The notes under the pieces: generated by a model
What the model saw: the letters and a program-made list of their open reading frames with translations, nothing else
Told to the model about the DNA's origin: nothing
Databases searched by the model: none
NCBI GenBank assembly: GCA_019634045.1
Contig: JAHQWA010000120.1
Coordinates: forward strand, 1 to 37,089
Origin: Saprospiraceae bacterium
GTDB lineage: Bacteria > Bacteroidota > Bacteroidia > Chitinophagales > Saprospiraceae
Length of the DNA: 37,089 nt
Reading direction: 5' to 3'
Made by a program: the position numbers and the translations under genes
In this document: positions 14,563 through 22,663 of the stretch, one piece after another
Numbering within the stretch: the first letter of the stretch is position 1
Layout: every line of letters starts with the position of its first letter

Positions 14563-15903
14563 ATGTTTACGAAAAGCCAACTTTTCTGCCTCCTATTTTT
14601 TTGCTTCGGGATCACACTGCAAGGACAGGAGCAGAAGGCCTGGAAAGTACTATTTGATTTTGATGAACATCAAATAAGCTCGGAAAGCGCTGCTACATTA
14701 TCGGACCTGATGCAATTTATCACGGAAGTGGATTGCCAAGCGGTCGTTTTGCAAGGTCATACGGATTGGGTAGGCGCTCTAGCCTATAATGAGGAGTTAT
14801 CTACGAAGCGAACGAGGGCTGTACAAGAACAGCTTATCGAACTTGGGTTAGCTGAAAACCTGATCCAAATTGCTTGGTTTGGCGAAGAAAAGCCAGAAGC
14901 GGATAATAGTAGTGATGAAGGGCGTCAGATGAATCGTCGGGTGCAAATTTTGGTGAAATACAAGCCGAAGCCGGAAATCGTGCAAGCAATTGTTGAAGAA
15001 AAGGAGGAAGAAAAGGTAGAACCACTCCCTAGCAAACCTGTCGTGGAAGACTTGAGACTACAATTGAACGCTCAGAATAAAGCGGAGTTTACCTACAATT
15101 GCCGTGGAGATATCATCATCTCTGCCAAAGAGGGCGCCAAGATTCGGATTCCGGAAGGGATGTTGGTGGATTGTGATGAATTAGCAAGTTTATCGGTGGA
15201 AGTCCAAGAGCTCACGAGCAAGAAGGAGATTATTAAATCCAAGGCTTCTACTTATTCAGGAAGTACAATGCTGCAATCTGCCGGAATGATCTTGGTGGAT
15301 TTGAAGCGGGATGGTGAGCAGGTGAATATGAATGGCTGTTTAGAGGTGGTGATTCCAGGGCCCAAGGTAGCTGGGATGCAACCCTATTTTGCCAACAATA
15401 CCTCAAATGCGGAAGGGATCAATTGGCAAAAACGCAAGGGCGACATTAGGTATGATGATCGTTTACAGGCTCACATCATTGAAATTTGTGGGGAAATGAG
15501 TAGTTCTTTCGGGATCAATGCGGATAAACCCATTAAACCAGGCAAAGGAGCAGGTTATTTAGTGAAAGTCAAAAATCTCAAGGGACAGAACCCTCACCTC
15601 GCGGTTGAATCTGCCTCAGGTGCCATAACTAATCTACGATTGATTAGTAAAAAAGAAGGTCGTCGCCATCAAGTAGGTTATTATATGTTCCCCGTCCTTG
15701 CTGATGAGCCACTGACTATCATTGGCGCTTATGATAAGACTACCATTTTAGGAAAAACGAAGACTTATGAGATAGGAGCTGAAGTATTGTATCGTTCTGA
15801 AAGTGGAACATTAAGAACCAAAAAGGTAAAACGACTTAAAAAACGCGGGACTTATCACCTGATTCGGGACTTTCCTAAACTGCGTTTTGAAAAAACGAGT
15901 TGA
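14563..15903 (+). CDS. Exported protein with OmpA peptidoglycan-binding domain
   Basis: The ATG at 14563 is chosen because the protein then begins with a proper signal peptide (MFTKSQLFCLLFFCFGITLQGQ, cleaved around residue 21), giving 446 residues. Residues about 26-133 form an OmpA/MotB domain: VLFDFDEHQI, GHTDWVGALAYNEELS, and GRQMNRRVQI. The residues expected to bind diaminopimelate, D68 and R83, are present. After a charged Glu/Lys/Pro linker (about 134-155) comes a beta-rich region of about 290 residues. It has the pattern GDIIISAKEGAKIRIPEGML followed by a gap and GMILVDLKRDG, common in Bacteroidota surface proteins and ZU5-like. The protein is probably periplasmic or outer-membrane-associated, tethered to the cell wall. 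Having the OmpA domain at the N-terminus is less usual than at the C-terminus. Confidence 0.85.
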   Translation: MFTKSQLFCLLFFCFGITLQGQEQKAWKVLFDFDEHQISSESAATLSDLMQFITEVDCQAVVLQGHTDWVGALAYNEELSTKRTRAVQEQLIELGLAENLIQIAWFGEEKPEADNSSDEGRQMNRRVQILVKYKPKPEIVQAIVEEKEEEKVEPLPSKPVVEDLRLQLNAQNKAEFTYNCRGDIIISAKEGAKIRIPEGMLVDCDELASLSVEVQELTSKKEIIKSKASTYSGSTMLQSAGMILVDLKRDGEQVNMNGCLEVVIPGPKVAGMQPYFANNTSNAEGINWQKRKGDIRYDDRLQAHIIEICGEMSSSFGINADKPIKPGKGAGYLVKVKNLKGQNPHLAVESASGAITNLRLISKKEGRRHQVGYYMFPVLADEPLTIIGAYDKTTILGKTKTYEIGAEVLYRSESGTLRTKKVKRLKKRGTYHLIRDFPKLRFEKTS

Positions 15904-15999
15904 TCAGCTCTAGAAGTTGGGTAGTGGAAAGAGGGGATGATTGATTTTTTCCTTACATTCAGCTATCCAACTTAGACCTACTTTCAAACAAGTCGTACC

Positions 16000-17355
16000 A
16001 TGAAAACAGTGAAGTTCTTGATTCTTCCTCTTGCTTTAATGGCCTTAGGCGCAGCCTATCTTTCGCCTTCGCCTTCTTCCTCGAATCCTAACATTCTACT
16101 GATTCTCACCGACGATCAAGGATATCATGATGTTTCTTACTATGGCACCAAGGATATTCAAACGCCACATACCGATGCCTTGGCCAAAGCTGGGATGCGT
16201 TTCGATAACTTCTATGCAAATTGCCCGGTCTGCTCACCCACCAGAGCAGCACTCCTAACGGGAAGATACCAGGAGTTTGTCGGTGTGCCGGGGGTGATCC
16301 GGACCTATCCGGAGGACAATTGGGGCTACCTCGATCCTAAGGCTACTATGCTGCCGGAGATGCTAAAGATCGGTGGCTATCATACCGCCTTAATCGGGAA
16401 ATGGCATTTGGGGCTCGAATCTCCCAATATACCCAATGAGCGCGGCTTTGACTTTTTTCATGGCTGGCTAGGAGACATGATGGACGATTACTGGAAGCAT
16501 CGAAGGCATGATATTAATTACATGCGTAAAAACACCGAGGTCATTGATCCTGAAGGGCATGCAACCGATCTTTTCACCCAATGGTCGGTGGATTATATTA
16601 CAACACAAGCCAAGGAGGATCAACCCTTCTTTTTGTATCTAGCCTACAACGCGCCACATTTTCCCGTTCAACCTCCTGCGGATTGGCTGGCTAAGGTCAA
16701 AGCCAGAGAACCCGGCATTAGTGAGAAACGCGCGAAGCTAGTGGCTTTTATTGAGCACTTAGACGATGGTATCGGACAAGTAATACAAGCCTTAAAGGAA
16801 AGTGGTCAATATGAAAACACCATCATCGTCTTTACCAGTGATAATGGAGGGCTGCTACGAGATGCTGCGAATAATGGTCCATTGCGCGATGGTAAACAAA
16901 GTGTGTATGAAGGCGGCTTAAAGGTGCCGACCGTCATTGTTTGGAAGGATAAAATTGTAGCGGGAAGTAGTAGCGATTACAAAGCCCTTAGCATGGATTT
17001 GTTCCCTACCTTGGTAGAGGCTGCCGGTCTACAAACTACGCATGCCATTGAAGGCCAAAGTTTTTTACCTACGCTTTTTGGAAAAACGCAAAGCGATAAG
17101 GATCGCCCCTTGTTCTTTTCCAGACGAGAAGGCGGTACTCGATATGGTGGCCTCACCATTCAAGCGGTACAACTCAACAATTGGAAGCTCCTACAAAATA
17201 GCCCTTTCGCTCCACAAGAACTCTATAACCTCGCGCAAGACCCCAGTGAAGAAAACAACTTAATTGAATCTGAATCGGAGAAGTATAAGGAACTAAATGC
17301 CTTGCTCATGAAACACTTGCAAGAGGCGGGAAAGGTTCCCTGGCAGAAGGAGTAG
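16000..17355 (+). CDS. Sulfatase (arylsulfatase A family), exported
   Basis: This 451-residue enzyme hydrolyses sulfate esters, most likely on a carbohydrate. It has a signal peptide (residues 1-22). The N-terminal metal site has D38-D39 in LILTDDQGYHD, and the catalytic signature is CSPTRAALLTGRY with C78 to be oxidised to formylglycine. The second signature is GKWHLG (about 132-137), and the metal-binding FTSDNGG is near 280. Length is normal for the S1 family. Activity needs a formylglycine-generating enzyme or anSME encoded elsewhere. It is followed convergently by an NHL/Kelch protein. Neighbouring exported esterases suggest work on a sulfated and acylated polysaccharide, as in algal cell walls; that is inference. 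Confidence 0.94.
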   Translation: MKTVKFLILPLALMALGAAYLSPSPSSSNPNILLILTDDQGYHDVSYYGTKDIQTPHTDALAKAGMRFDNFYANCPVCSPTRAALLTGRYQEFVGVPGVIRTYPEDNWGYLDPKATMLPEMLKIGGYHTALIGKWHLGLESPNIPNERGFDFFHGWLGDMMDDYWKHRRHDINYMRKNTEVIDPEGHATDLFTQWSVDYITTQAKEDQPFFLYLAYNAPHFPVQPPADWLAKVKAREPGISEKRAKLVAFIEHLDDGIGQVIQALKESGQYENTIIVFTSDNGGLLRDAANNGPLRDGKQSVYEGGLKVPTVIVWKDKIVAGSSSDYKALSMDLFPTLVEAAGLQTTHAIEGQSFLPTLFGKTQSDKDRPLFFSRREGGTRYGGLTIQAVQLNNWKLLQNSPFAPQELYNLAQDPSEENNLIESESEKYKELNALLMKHLQEAGKVPWQKE

Positions 17356-17404
17356 GCGGGTAGAGGAGTCAGACCACTGCGTTGTCAGAAGACAGATCGC
17401 TAAG

Positions 17405-17557
17405 CTCATAGAATTCAGATCAGAAGAGGTCGGAGGTCAGAGGTCAGAAGTCAGAAGACAGAGGTCAGAAGACAGAGGTTAGTGTCAGACAAATGCGGTC
17501 AGATCGGTTTCTTGGTGTCTGTTATCTGTCTTCTAGCTTCTGACCTCTCCCTTCTCC
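17405..17557. repeat. Purine-tract inverted repeat (GGTCAGAAGACAGA type), copy 1
   Basis: The left arm is a degenerate tandem run of AGGTCAGA and AGAAGACAGA units. GAGGTCAGAAG (17440-17450) pairs with CTTCTGACCTC (17537-17547), and AGAAGACAGA (17453-17462) pairs with TCTGTCTTCT (17525-17534). It fills the space between two convergent genes and would fold into a long hairpin, so it may act as a two-way terminator. A relative lies at 36913-36992. Confidence 0.75.
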
Positions 17558-19402
17558 CTACCGTTCCATTTCCCACACATCAATGCTCTTCAACTCAGGT
17601 CCACCGCCACGATCGGCGGAGCCACCTGCAATGTAGACTTTGCCTTTATATAGGATAGCTTGGGTGCCATGTCGGCCAGTTAGCATGGGAGCCAAAGTAT
17701 GCCATTTGCCTTCTGAGACATCATAGGCTTCTACTTCGCTATGGGCTGGAACTTGCGTGTCAGACTCTCCCCCCATTACGATGAGGCGATCACCGTGGAC
17801 AATAGAAGTGGTACCAGCACGCAGGGTTGGGAACTTTGAGGAACCGGGAAGACTACTCCATTGCCCTGTACTGAAATCGTATACATCTACGGCCGAAATG
17901 GTTTGATTCATCACTTGCTTGGTTTTGGCAGAGGTGTTTCGTCCCCCCGCAGCGTAGAGCTTGCCATCAATAATGGCTGATTGGAAGTGGTCTCGGGTAT
18001 TGGGTGCGTCGGTGAGTGGTTTCCAGGTTCTGGTTTTGGGGTCGAATTCGTCAAACCAGGTGTTGTGGCCAGTGAAATGCCCTTCGGTATTACCACATAG
18101 TAGGTAGATCTTGTCTTTATAGACGGCTACGCCAGCAGCTCCCCGCTCTCTACCTTCGGGTAGCTTGCCGCCGATGCGCCAGCGATCAGCGGTAGGGTTA
18201 TACACATGGATAAACTCGATGGGTTCTTCCTTCGGGTAAGGGCCTGTGAAAGCGCCAATGACCCAGATCTCACCTTGGAAGGCGATCGCCTGGAAGTGAT
18301 GCATCTCTATAGGACTTTCGGCACCTGAAGACCAGGTATTGGTAGTGGGGTCGAAAATGTCAACTTTATTGGTATTGCGCCCCCCCAGTGCATAGAACTT
18401 GCCATCTAATTCCACGAAGGCAGACTCATGCCGACGATTGGAACGGTTGTTGGTGAGGAGGCGTTGCCAAGGGCCTTTTTTAGCCTTTTGTTCAAATTTT
18501 TGTACCCGCCAATTGAGTACCTCTGTCACATACAGTTCTTCGCCACTACCCACAGCGATACCGTGGGCTGCTCGGAATTGGCCGGAAGCAGTGCCGGAGC
18601 CGCCGGTAAAGGAGCCCAGGATATTCCCGGCTAGGTCCAGTTTTAGGATCTTCTCGCTGTCTCCATCCGTCATGTAGATATGACGTTCAGGGCTGATGGC
18701 CAAGCCCCAGGGCTTACCGACATTTTCCCATTTAGAAAGGAACTTACCGTCTTTGTCGAATACCTGAATGCGTGCATTGTAGCGATCAGCGACATAGACT
18801 CTTCCACGATGATCGAGAACGATATTATGAGGATTATCAAAATTTCCGTCTTCCTTCCCTTTTTCTCCCCAAGCCTTGATCAACTTACCGTTCTTATCCA
18901 TATGGACTACTCGGTGATTACCATAGCCATCTGCTACGTAGATGTCACCATTGCGAGCGATGGCAATATCCGCCGGTTTGAAGAACTGTACCATCTTCCG
19001 CGTATCATTGAACAAACCACTTGTGCCATTTTCACCCAATACCATTTGTACTTTGCCCGCCGGATTCATCTTGATCACCAAATGTGAAACCAAGTCAGTG
19101 GTCCAAATGTTATCAAAGCGATCGATGCGGAGACCGTGTGGATCTTTGAAAATGCCATGACCCAAAGAACGGAGGTAGTTTCCTTTTTCATCAAACACCA
19201 TCAGCTGGCGATTTCCTTTATTAAAGGCAAAAATGTGTCCTTTTGAATTGACAGCGACGCCAGTGGGCTGAATCAGATTGCCATCGGTAGGAGTTTTCAG
19301 AAAGTTGGGAACTGCTTCTAAGACGAGTTTTGGTGTAGCATTTTGTGCAGAAAGGGCATGTACTATAACAAGTACAATTGCTAGGAGAAGTATCCTTTTC
19401 AT
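17558..19402 (-). CDS. Exported NHL-repeat / Kelch-repeat protein
   Basis: This 614-residue protein has a signal peptide (MKRILLLAIVLVIVHALSAQ). Residues about 40-310 contain NHL-type beta-propeller repeats: IQPTGVAVNSKGHIFAFNKGN, FFKPADIAIARNGDIYVADGY, FDNPHNIVLDHRGRVYVADRY and RAAHGIAVGSGEELYVTEVLN. Residues about 315-610 contain Kelch repeats, each with a GG or GR pair and a spaced Trp, such as FYALGGRNTNKVDIFDP, LYAAGGRNTS and VYIAGGSADRGGG. Two propellers in one exported chain suggest a binding or scaffold protein, or a lyase of the PAL type in the NHL half. No catalytic residues can be named. It lies between a sulfatase and an esterase. Confidence 0.9.
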   Translation of the reverse strand: MKRILLLAIVLVIVHALSAQNATPKLVLEAVPNFLKTPTDGNLIQPTGVAVNSKGHIFAFNKGNRQLMVFDEKGNYLRSLGHGIFKDPHGLRIDRFDNIWTTDLVSHLVIKMNPAGKVQMVLGENGTSGLFNDTRKMVQFFKPADIAIARNGDIYVADGYGNHRVVHMDKNGKLIKAWGEKGKEDGNFDNPHNIVLDHRGRVYVADRYNARIQVFDKDGKFLSKWENVGKPWGLAISPERHIYMTDGDSEKILKLDLAGNILGSFTGGSGTASGQFRAAHGIAVGSGEELYVTEVLNWRVQKFEQKAKKGPWQRLLTNNRSNRRHESAFVELDGKFYALGGRNTNKVDIFDPTTNTWSSGAESPIEMHHFQAIAFQGEIWVIGAFTGPYPKEEPIEFIHVYNPTADRWRIGGKLPEGRERGAAGVAVYKDKIYLLCGNTEGHFTGHNTWFDEFDPKTRTWKPLTDAPNTRDHFQSAIIDGKLYAAGGRNTSAKTKQVMNQTISAVDVYDFSTGQWSSLPGSSKFPTLRAGTTSIVHGDRLIVMGGESDTQVPAHSEVEAYDVSEGKWHTLAPMLTGRHGTQAILYKGKVYIAGGSADRGGGPELKSIDVWEMER

Positions 19403-19618
19403 TGGAATTTACGTTTTGTTGAACGCAATTTAACGGTAAATGGGAGTCTGTCAAAATTGATGCGTCAAATTCTATTAGGGAACAGATTTGTGGCAGGACT
19501 AAAACGATTTGTGACCCATCTTGGAGCTAGCTACCTGTAGGGGGAAATGAGGAAGGACCTATACGCATCTAAATTCAGCGGATATTGCTTACTTTATGTC
19601 AAAAATAAACTGCTTGAT

Positions 19619-20584
19619 ATGAAAAACTACTTGACTTTTTTAGTCCTCCTGATCTTCACTGGTACCAGCCTCTCGGCTCAACAAAAAAAAGAAATACTTC
19701 CTGCTGTGAGTCCTGGCGGGATAGCGGCAACAAAAGTTGACGTGAAGTATGGAGAGCATGAACGCAATGTATTTGATATTTGGCTGGCTGATGCTGATTC
19801 ACCAACGCCTTTAGTTATTTATGTACATGGTGGTGGCTTCGTCGGAGGGGATAAATCCCGTATTTACGAATACAAGGATATCGATGAATTCTTGGCAGCC
19901 GGCGTCTCTTTCGCTTCTATCAATTATCGCTTTATGAATCAGCTTACCACGGGTATTCCAGGATGTCTGAATGATAGTAAGCGTGCCCTACAGTTTATCC
20001 GCTCCAAGGCCAAAGAATGGAATATAGACAAAGAAAGAATAGGCATGTACGGTGCGTCTGCTGGCGCGGGTACTAGCCTCTGGATTGGTTTGCACGATGA
20101 AATGGCGGATCCGGATAATGAAGATCCGCTGTATCGGGAGTCGACCAGGGTCAAGGTAATTGGTGCCATTGCCACCCAAGCTACCTACGATTTTACGAAA
20201 TGGGATGATGTGTTGAAGGTTTCTTATCCAAGTCCAGAAATAGAAAAGGCTTCTCTGATGCAGGGAGCTATGGCATTGGGCTTAAAAAGTGTGGAGGCGA
20301 TGGAATCCGAAGCAGGCAAAGCCATTGCCCAGGACGTCGATTTTCTAACCTTAGTATCTAAAGATGATCCGCCTGTGTATGTCCGAAATAAAATGGATGG
20401 AGGCCCGATCAATCTTTTCGATATGAACCAAGTTCAGCACCATCCCTATCACGCCATGGCTTTGAAGGAGGCCTTGGATGCCATCGATCACGAATCTCAA
20501 GTGTACGCACCGGGCTTGGAAGTGGCTCCTCCAGAAGACGAGCAACTGTCCCTACAAGCTTACTTCATTAAGTACCTAAAGTAG
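19619..20584 (+). CDS. Exported alpha/beta hydrolase (carboxylesterase, BD-FAE / acetylxylan-esterase-like)
   Basis: The ATG at 19619 is preferred over the longer frame from 19547, because the protein then opens with a signal peptide MKNYLTFLVLLIFTGTSLSA cleaved at SA-QQ. The resulting 321 residues carry the oxyanion-hole motif HGGG (70-73) in VIYVHGGGFVGGDKS. The nucleophile elbow GASAG has Ser147. A candidate acid/His part comes late, around HHPYHAMALKEALD. This layout is that of the hormone-sensitive-lipase/BD-FAE group, which removes acetyl or feruloyl groups from polysaccharides or acts on small esters. It faces an SGNH hydrolase gene across a perfect hairpin terminator. Confidence 0.9.
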   Translation: MKNYLTFLVLLIFTGTSLSAQQKKEILPAVSPGGIAATKVDVKYGEHERNVFDIWLADADSPTPLVIYVHGGGFVGGDKSRIYEYKDIDEFLAAGVSFASINYRFMNQLTTGIPGCLNDSKRALQFIRSKAKEWNIDKERIGMYGASAGAGTSLWIGLHDEMADPDNEDPLYRESTRVKVIGAIATQATYDFTKWDDVLKVSYPSPEIEKASLMQGAMALGLKSVEAMESEAGKAIAQDVDFLTLVSKDDPPVYVRNKMDGGPINLFDMNQVQHHPYHAMALKEALDAIDHESQVYAPGLEVAPPEDEQLSLQAYFIKYLK

Positions 20585-20600
20585 AAGGCTACTACGACCC

Positions 20601-20650
20601 ATACAACCGAAGTTCTTCTGGATAAAATCGGAGAGAAACTTCGGTTGTAT
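20601..20650. terminator. Perfect hairpin between convergent genes (CCGAAGTT family)
   Basis: ATACAACCGAAGTT (20601-20614) pairs at all 14 positions with AACTTCGGTTGTAT (20637-20650). The gene on each side ends within 20 bases, so it probably terminates both. The core CCGAAGTT / AACTTCGG recurs in the hairpin at 23752-23807. Confidence 0.8.
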
Positions 20651-20658
20651 CTTATCCC

Positions 20659-21348
20659 CTATAGATACTGCGCAATCACCTCACTCACTTGCTTACCTAG
20701 CGCCTGACTCCCCTTTTCCGTAAAATGTACATTGGCAGGTATTTGGAGTTCTTCCAGATGAGGCAATACATAATCATACAGGTCATTGACTGGGACCTTA
20801 TGCTTCCGCATGATCTTGGCGGCAATCGCGTTGTAGCGTTCTGGCATACCTGGTAGCCGTAGTGGGCCACCAACGGGAGTAGGGTAGGGAGTGGTCGTTG
20901 CAAAGATCAACTGCGCCTCGGTCCCCTTTAGGTATTTCACAATGGCCTTCAGGTTTTTGCGGTAATACTTAGGAGCGGCTTGTTGAGGATCCAGCGGATT
21001 CTTACTATTCTTACCCGTAGTTGGGTCCACATGCTTGAGATCGTGTAGGCCGAAATTGAAGTGGATGACATCCCAGGAGATATTACCAACCCATAAGGGT
21101 ACTTTCTGTACACCTTTCGTGGTCCCTTCACAGTTTTCATATCTACCGTCTTCGAAAGTAGGGCGTACTACAATGGCCTTGTCCTCCAGGTATTCTTGCA
21201 CAACTGGGGTATACCCCATGGATATCGAATCGCCAAGCAGGAGAACTTTGGGCAATTCTTCAGCGCTTTGGCTTAGCACCAGCTTGGGTACGCAAAGGCT
21301 GAGGCCAAGGCCGGCCAATTGTTTAAGGGTTTTTCGTCGATTTGGCAT
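20659..21348 (-). CDS. Exported SGNH/GDSL hydrolase (esterase)
   Basis: This 229-residue protein has a basic N-terminus MPNRRKTLKQ and a hydrophobic stretch to residue 27, a signal peptide of possible Tat-like type (only an RR pair is visible, not a full motif). Block I is LLGDSISMGY with Ser41. The Gly and Asn blocks are in HFNFGLHDLKH and FATTTPYP. Block V is VHFTEKG with His208. The usual DxxH aspartate is not at its normal place (Ala205), which many Bacteroidota and Planctomycetes relatives appear to share. Members deacetylate polysaccharides such as rhamnogalacturonan or xylan. With the sulfatase and alpha/beta esterase nearby, a polysaccharide substrate is likely. Confidence 0.88.
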   Translation of the reverse strand: MPNRRKTLKQLAGLGLSLCVPKLVLSQSAEELPKVLLLGDSISMGYTPVVQEYLEDKAIVVRPTFEDGRYENCEGTTKGVQKVPLWVGNISWDVIHFNFGLHDLKHVDPTTGKNSKNPLDPQQAAPKYYRKNLKAIVKYLKGTEAQLIFATTTPYPTPVGGPLRLPGMPERYNAIAAKIMRKHKVPVNDLYDYVLPHLEELQIPANVHFTEKGSQALGKQVSEVIAQYL

Positions 21349-21756
21349 GGGTGTGAATGAGTTGGTTGTTCAAATGTAATTAATTTAGAGGATCCACCTC
21401 CTTTGCTATCTATTCATGGACATCAAATGTATTTTTTACTAAACCCAATTCCTGGCTGACTCATTGAAGTCAGCTTAGAACATGTTTAAACTTTCATGAT
21501 TGAGCGAAAGCGAGCAAATTTTGTTCTGAACGAGGCAAAAAACGCAGGCATACCTGGAAGGTACGGCGAGGCTTTTTAACACAGTACGGGAGAAAATTTG
21601 CCGTTTGTAGCCGATTGATGGAATTTTAAACATGTTCTTATATAACTTATAGGAAAGCGGATCTCCACAGGCCGCGGCAGTTTACTTCTATCATGCAGAA
21701 ATGGAAGAAATCACGGGGCGAAAGGAATTGGTTCGAGCTAAGTTGGTGGTGATGTA
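21349..21756. other. Gene-free stretch with palindromic element and a possible gene remnant
   Basis: These 408 bases separate the SDR gene from the SGNH gene, both on the minus strand. They contain a perfect hairpin GCTGACT-CATTGA-AGTCAGC (21455-21474), the second 165-base-type element (21477-21638) and, right after it, an open stretch on the plus strand (21653-21760) that may be the end of a lost gene. Confidence 0.55.
21477..21638. repeat. 165-base-type near-palindromic element, copy 2
   Basis: AGAACATGTTTAAA (21477-21490) pairs perfectly with TTTAAACATGTTCT (21625-21638). GCAAATTTT (21514-21522) pairs with AAAATTTGC (21593-21601). The core has CGCAGGC (21543-21549) and a small hairpin TACCT-GGA-AGGTA (21551-21563), then CGG. 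Compared with copy 1 at 1229-1393, the core is shared and the apical stem shows a compensatory C-G to T-A change. Overall length is 162 bases against 165. Confidence 0.75.
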
Positions 21757-21760
21757 TTAG
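21653..21760 (+). pseudogene. Possible C-terminal gene remnant
   Basis: An open frame without a proper start runs from just after a stop at 21650-21652 to a TAG at 21758-21760. The peptide contains YFYHAEMEEITGRKELVRAK and has the look of real protein (amphipathic, balanced composition). It begins 15 bases after the palindromic element and its stop overlaps the stop of the SDR gene on the other strand. It may be what is left of a gene cut by the element, or chance. An ATG at 21701 would give only 19 residues. Confidence 0.25.
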
Positions 21761-22557
21761 GTCACCAAGGGTCTAAATGTAAGTCCCAACTCCTGCTTGG
21801 CCTTTTCATTGCTGACAATCTTATACTTGTAGCTATCCTCTTTGGCAAACTCAGGTGGGGGGAGTTCAAGCTCTTTGGCTTTGGCGGTGTAGTAGGTTGC
21901 TCGACTTGGATGATCATCCGCGCAGATGTTAAAAACCTCATTCCATTTCTCCCTTTGGATCACTTGGATGACGGCTTCCATGGCTTCCTCTAGATGTACT
22001 AAGTTGATCGGCGCCCCGCCATTTTTCACCTCCTTCTTACCTGCCAAGAATCGAGCGGGATGACGATGAGGCCCATACAATCCCGCCATTCGAACAATGG
22101 TGCTAGCAAGCGACTGAGCGGTGAGCCATTGTTCTGCTTGTGCCAAGGCGCGTCCAGAAGCTGTTTCAGGTTGAGGGGGTGTAGCTTCTGTGACCGTACC
22201 ATTGTAGTTGCCGTAAACACTGCTTGAACTAACGAATACCACCTGTTGAACTCCACCCTTCATGGCTTCTTCAATAACCAATTGTACTTGTGCTGGGTGC
22301 TCTTGTTCCACCTTAGGATTTCGACGCCCGGGAGGGATATTGAGAATCAATATGTCCGCTACAAAAAAATCATCTATGGATCCTTCGATGCTGTTGCCCA
22401 CTTTAAAGACATAAGGCTGGATTCCAGCTTCACTTAATTTTGGGCGCTTTGGAGCCGAAGTAGTAGAGCCTTTTACCACAAAACCTAAATCGACCAGACG
22501 CCCCCCAAGAGGTAAGCCTAGCCATCCACAGCCAAGAATAGCAATTGTTTTACTCAT
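21757..22557 (-). CDS. NAD-dependent epimerase/SDR-like protein (YeeZ type)
   Basis: This 266-residue protein has a Rossmann nucleotide site IAILGCGWLGLPLGGRL at residues 5-21, the atypical SDR form with GCGWLG. It continues with VVFVSSSSVYGNYNG (about 120-135), the SDR serine/tyrosine strand. RMAGLYGPHRHPARF and FNICADDHPSRATYY are typical of extended SDR epimerases. It probably acts on a nucleotide sugar or a related metabolite in the cytoplasm; the substrate is unknown. A TACCTTTG -7 element lies only about 5 bases before the ATG (22563-22570), so the mRNA may be nearly leaderless. Confidence 0.88.
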   Translation of the reverse strand: MSKTIAILGCGWLGLPLGGRLVDLGFVVKGSTTSAPKRPKLSEAGIQPYVFKVGNSIEGSIDDFFVADILILNIPPGRRNPKVEQEHPAQVQLVIEEAMKGGVQQVVFVSSSSVYGNYNGTVTEATPPQPETASGRALAQAEQWLTAQSLASTIVRMAGLYGPHRHPARFLAGKKEVKNGGAPINLVHLEEAMEAVIQVIQREKWNEVFNICADDHPSRATYYTAKAKELELPPPEFAKEDSYKYKIVSNEKAKQELGLTFRPLVT

Positions 22558-22562
22558 GAGGG

Positions 22563-22570
22563 CAAAGGTA
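22563..22570 (-). promoter_or_regulatory. -7 promoter element close to the SDR start codon
   Basis: TACCTTTG on the minus strand matches TAnnTTTG, ending about five bases before the ATG. A clear -33 TTG is not found at the expected distance, so strength is uncertain. A leaderless or very short-leader transcript would result. Confidence 0.45.
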
Positions 22571-22663
22571 AATGATTCATGGATAGATATAAAGAAGATC
22601 CCGTATCTGACTTTATAGGCAATGGCTGAAATATGAGTTCAATTTTTCTCTATCACCAAAGAT

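Noticed and set aside
19547..19618. N-terminal extension of the alpha/beta hydrolase
   Set aside because: The signal peptide starts at the ATG at 19619, so the upstream 24 codons are unlikely to be translated.
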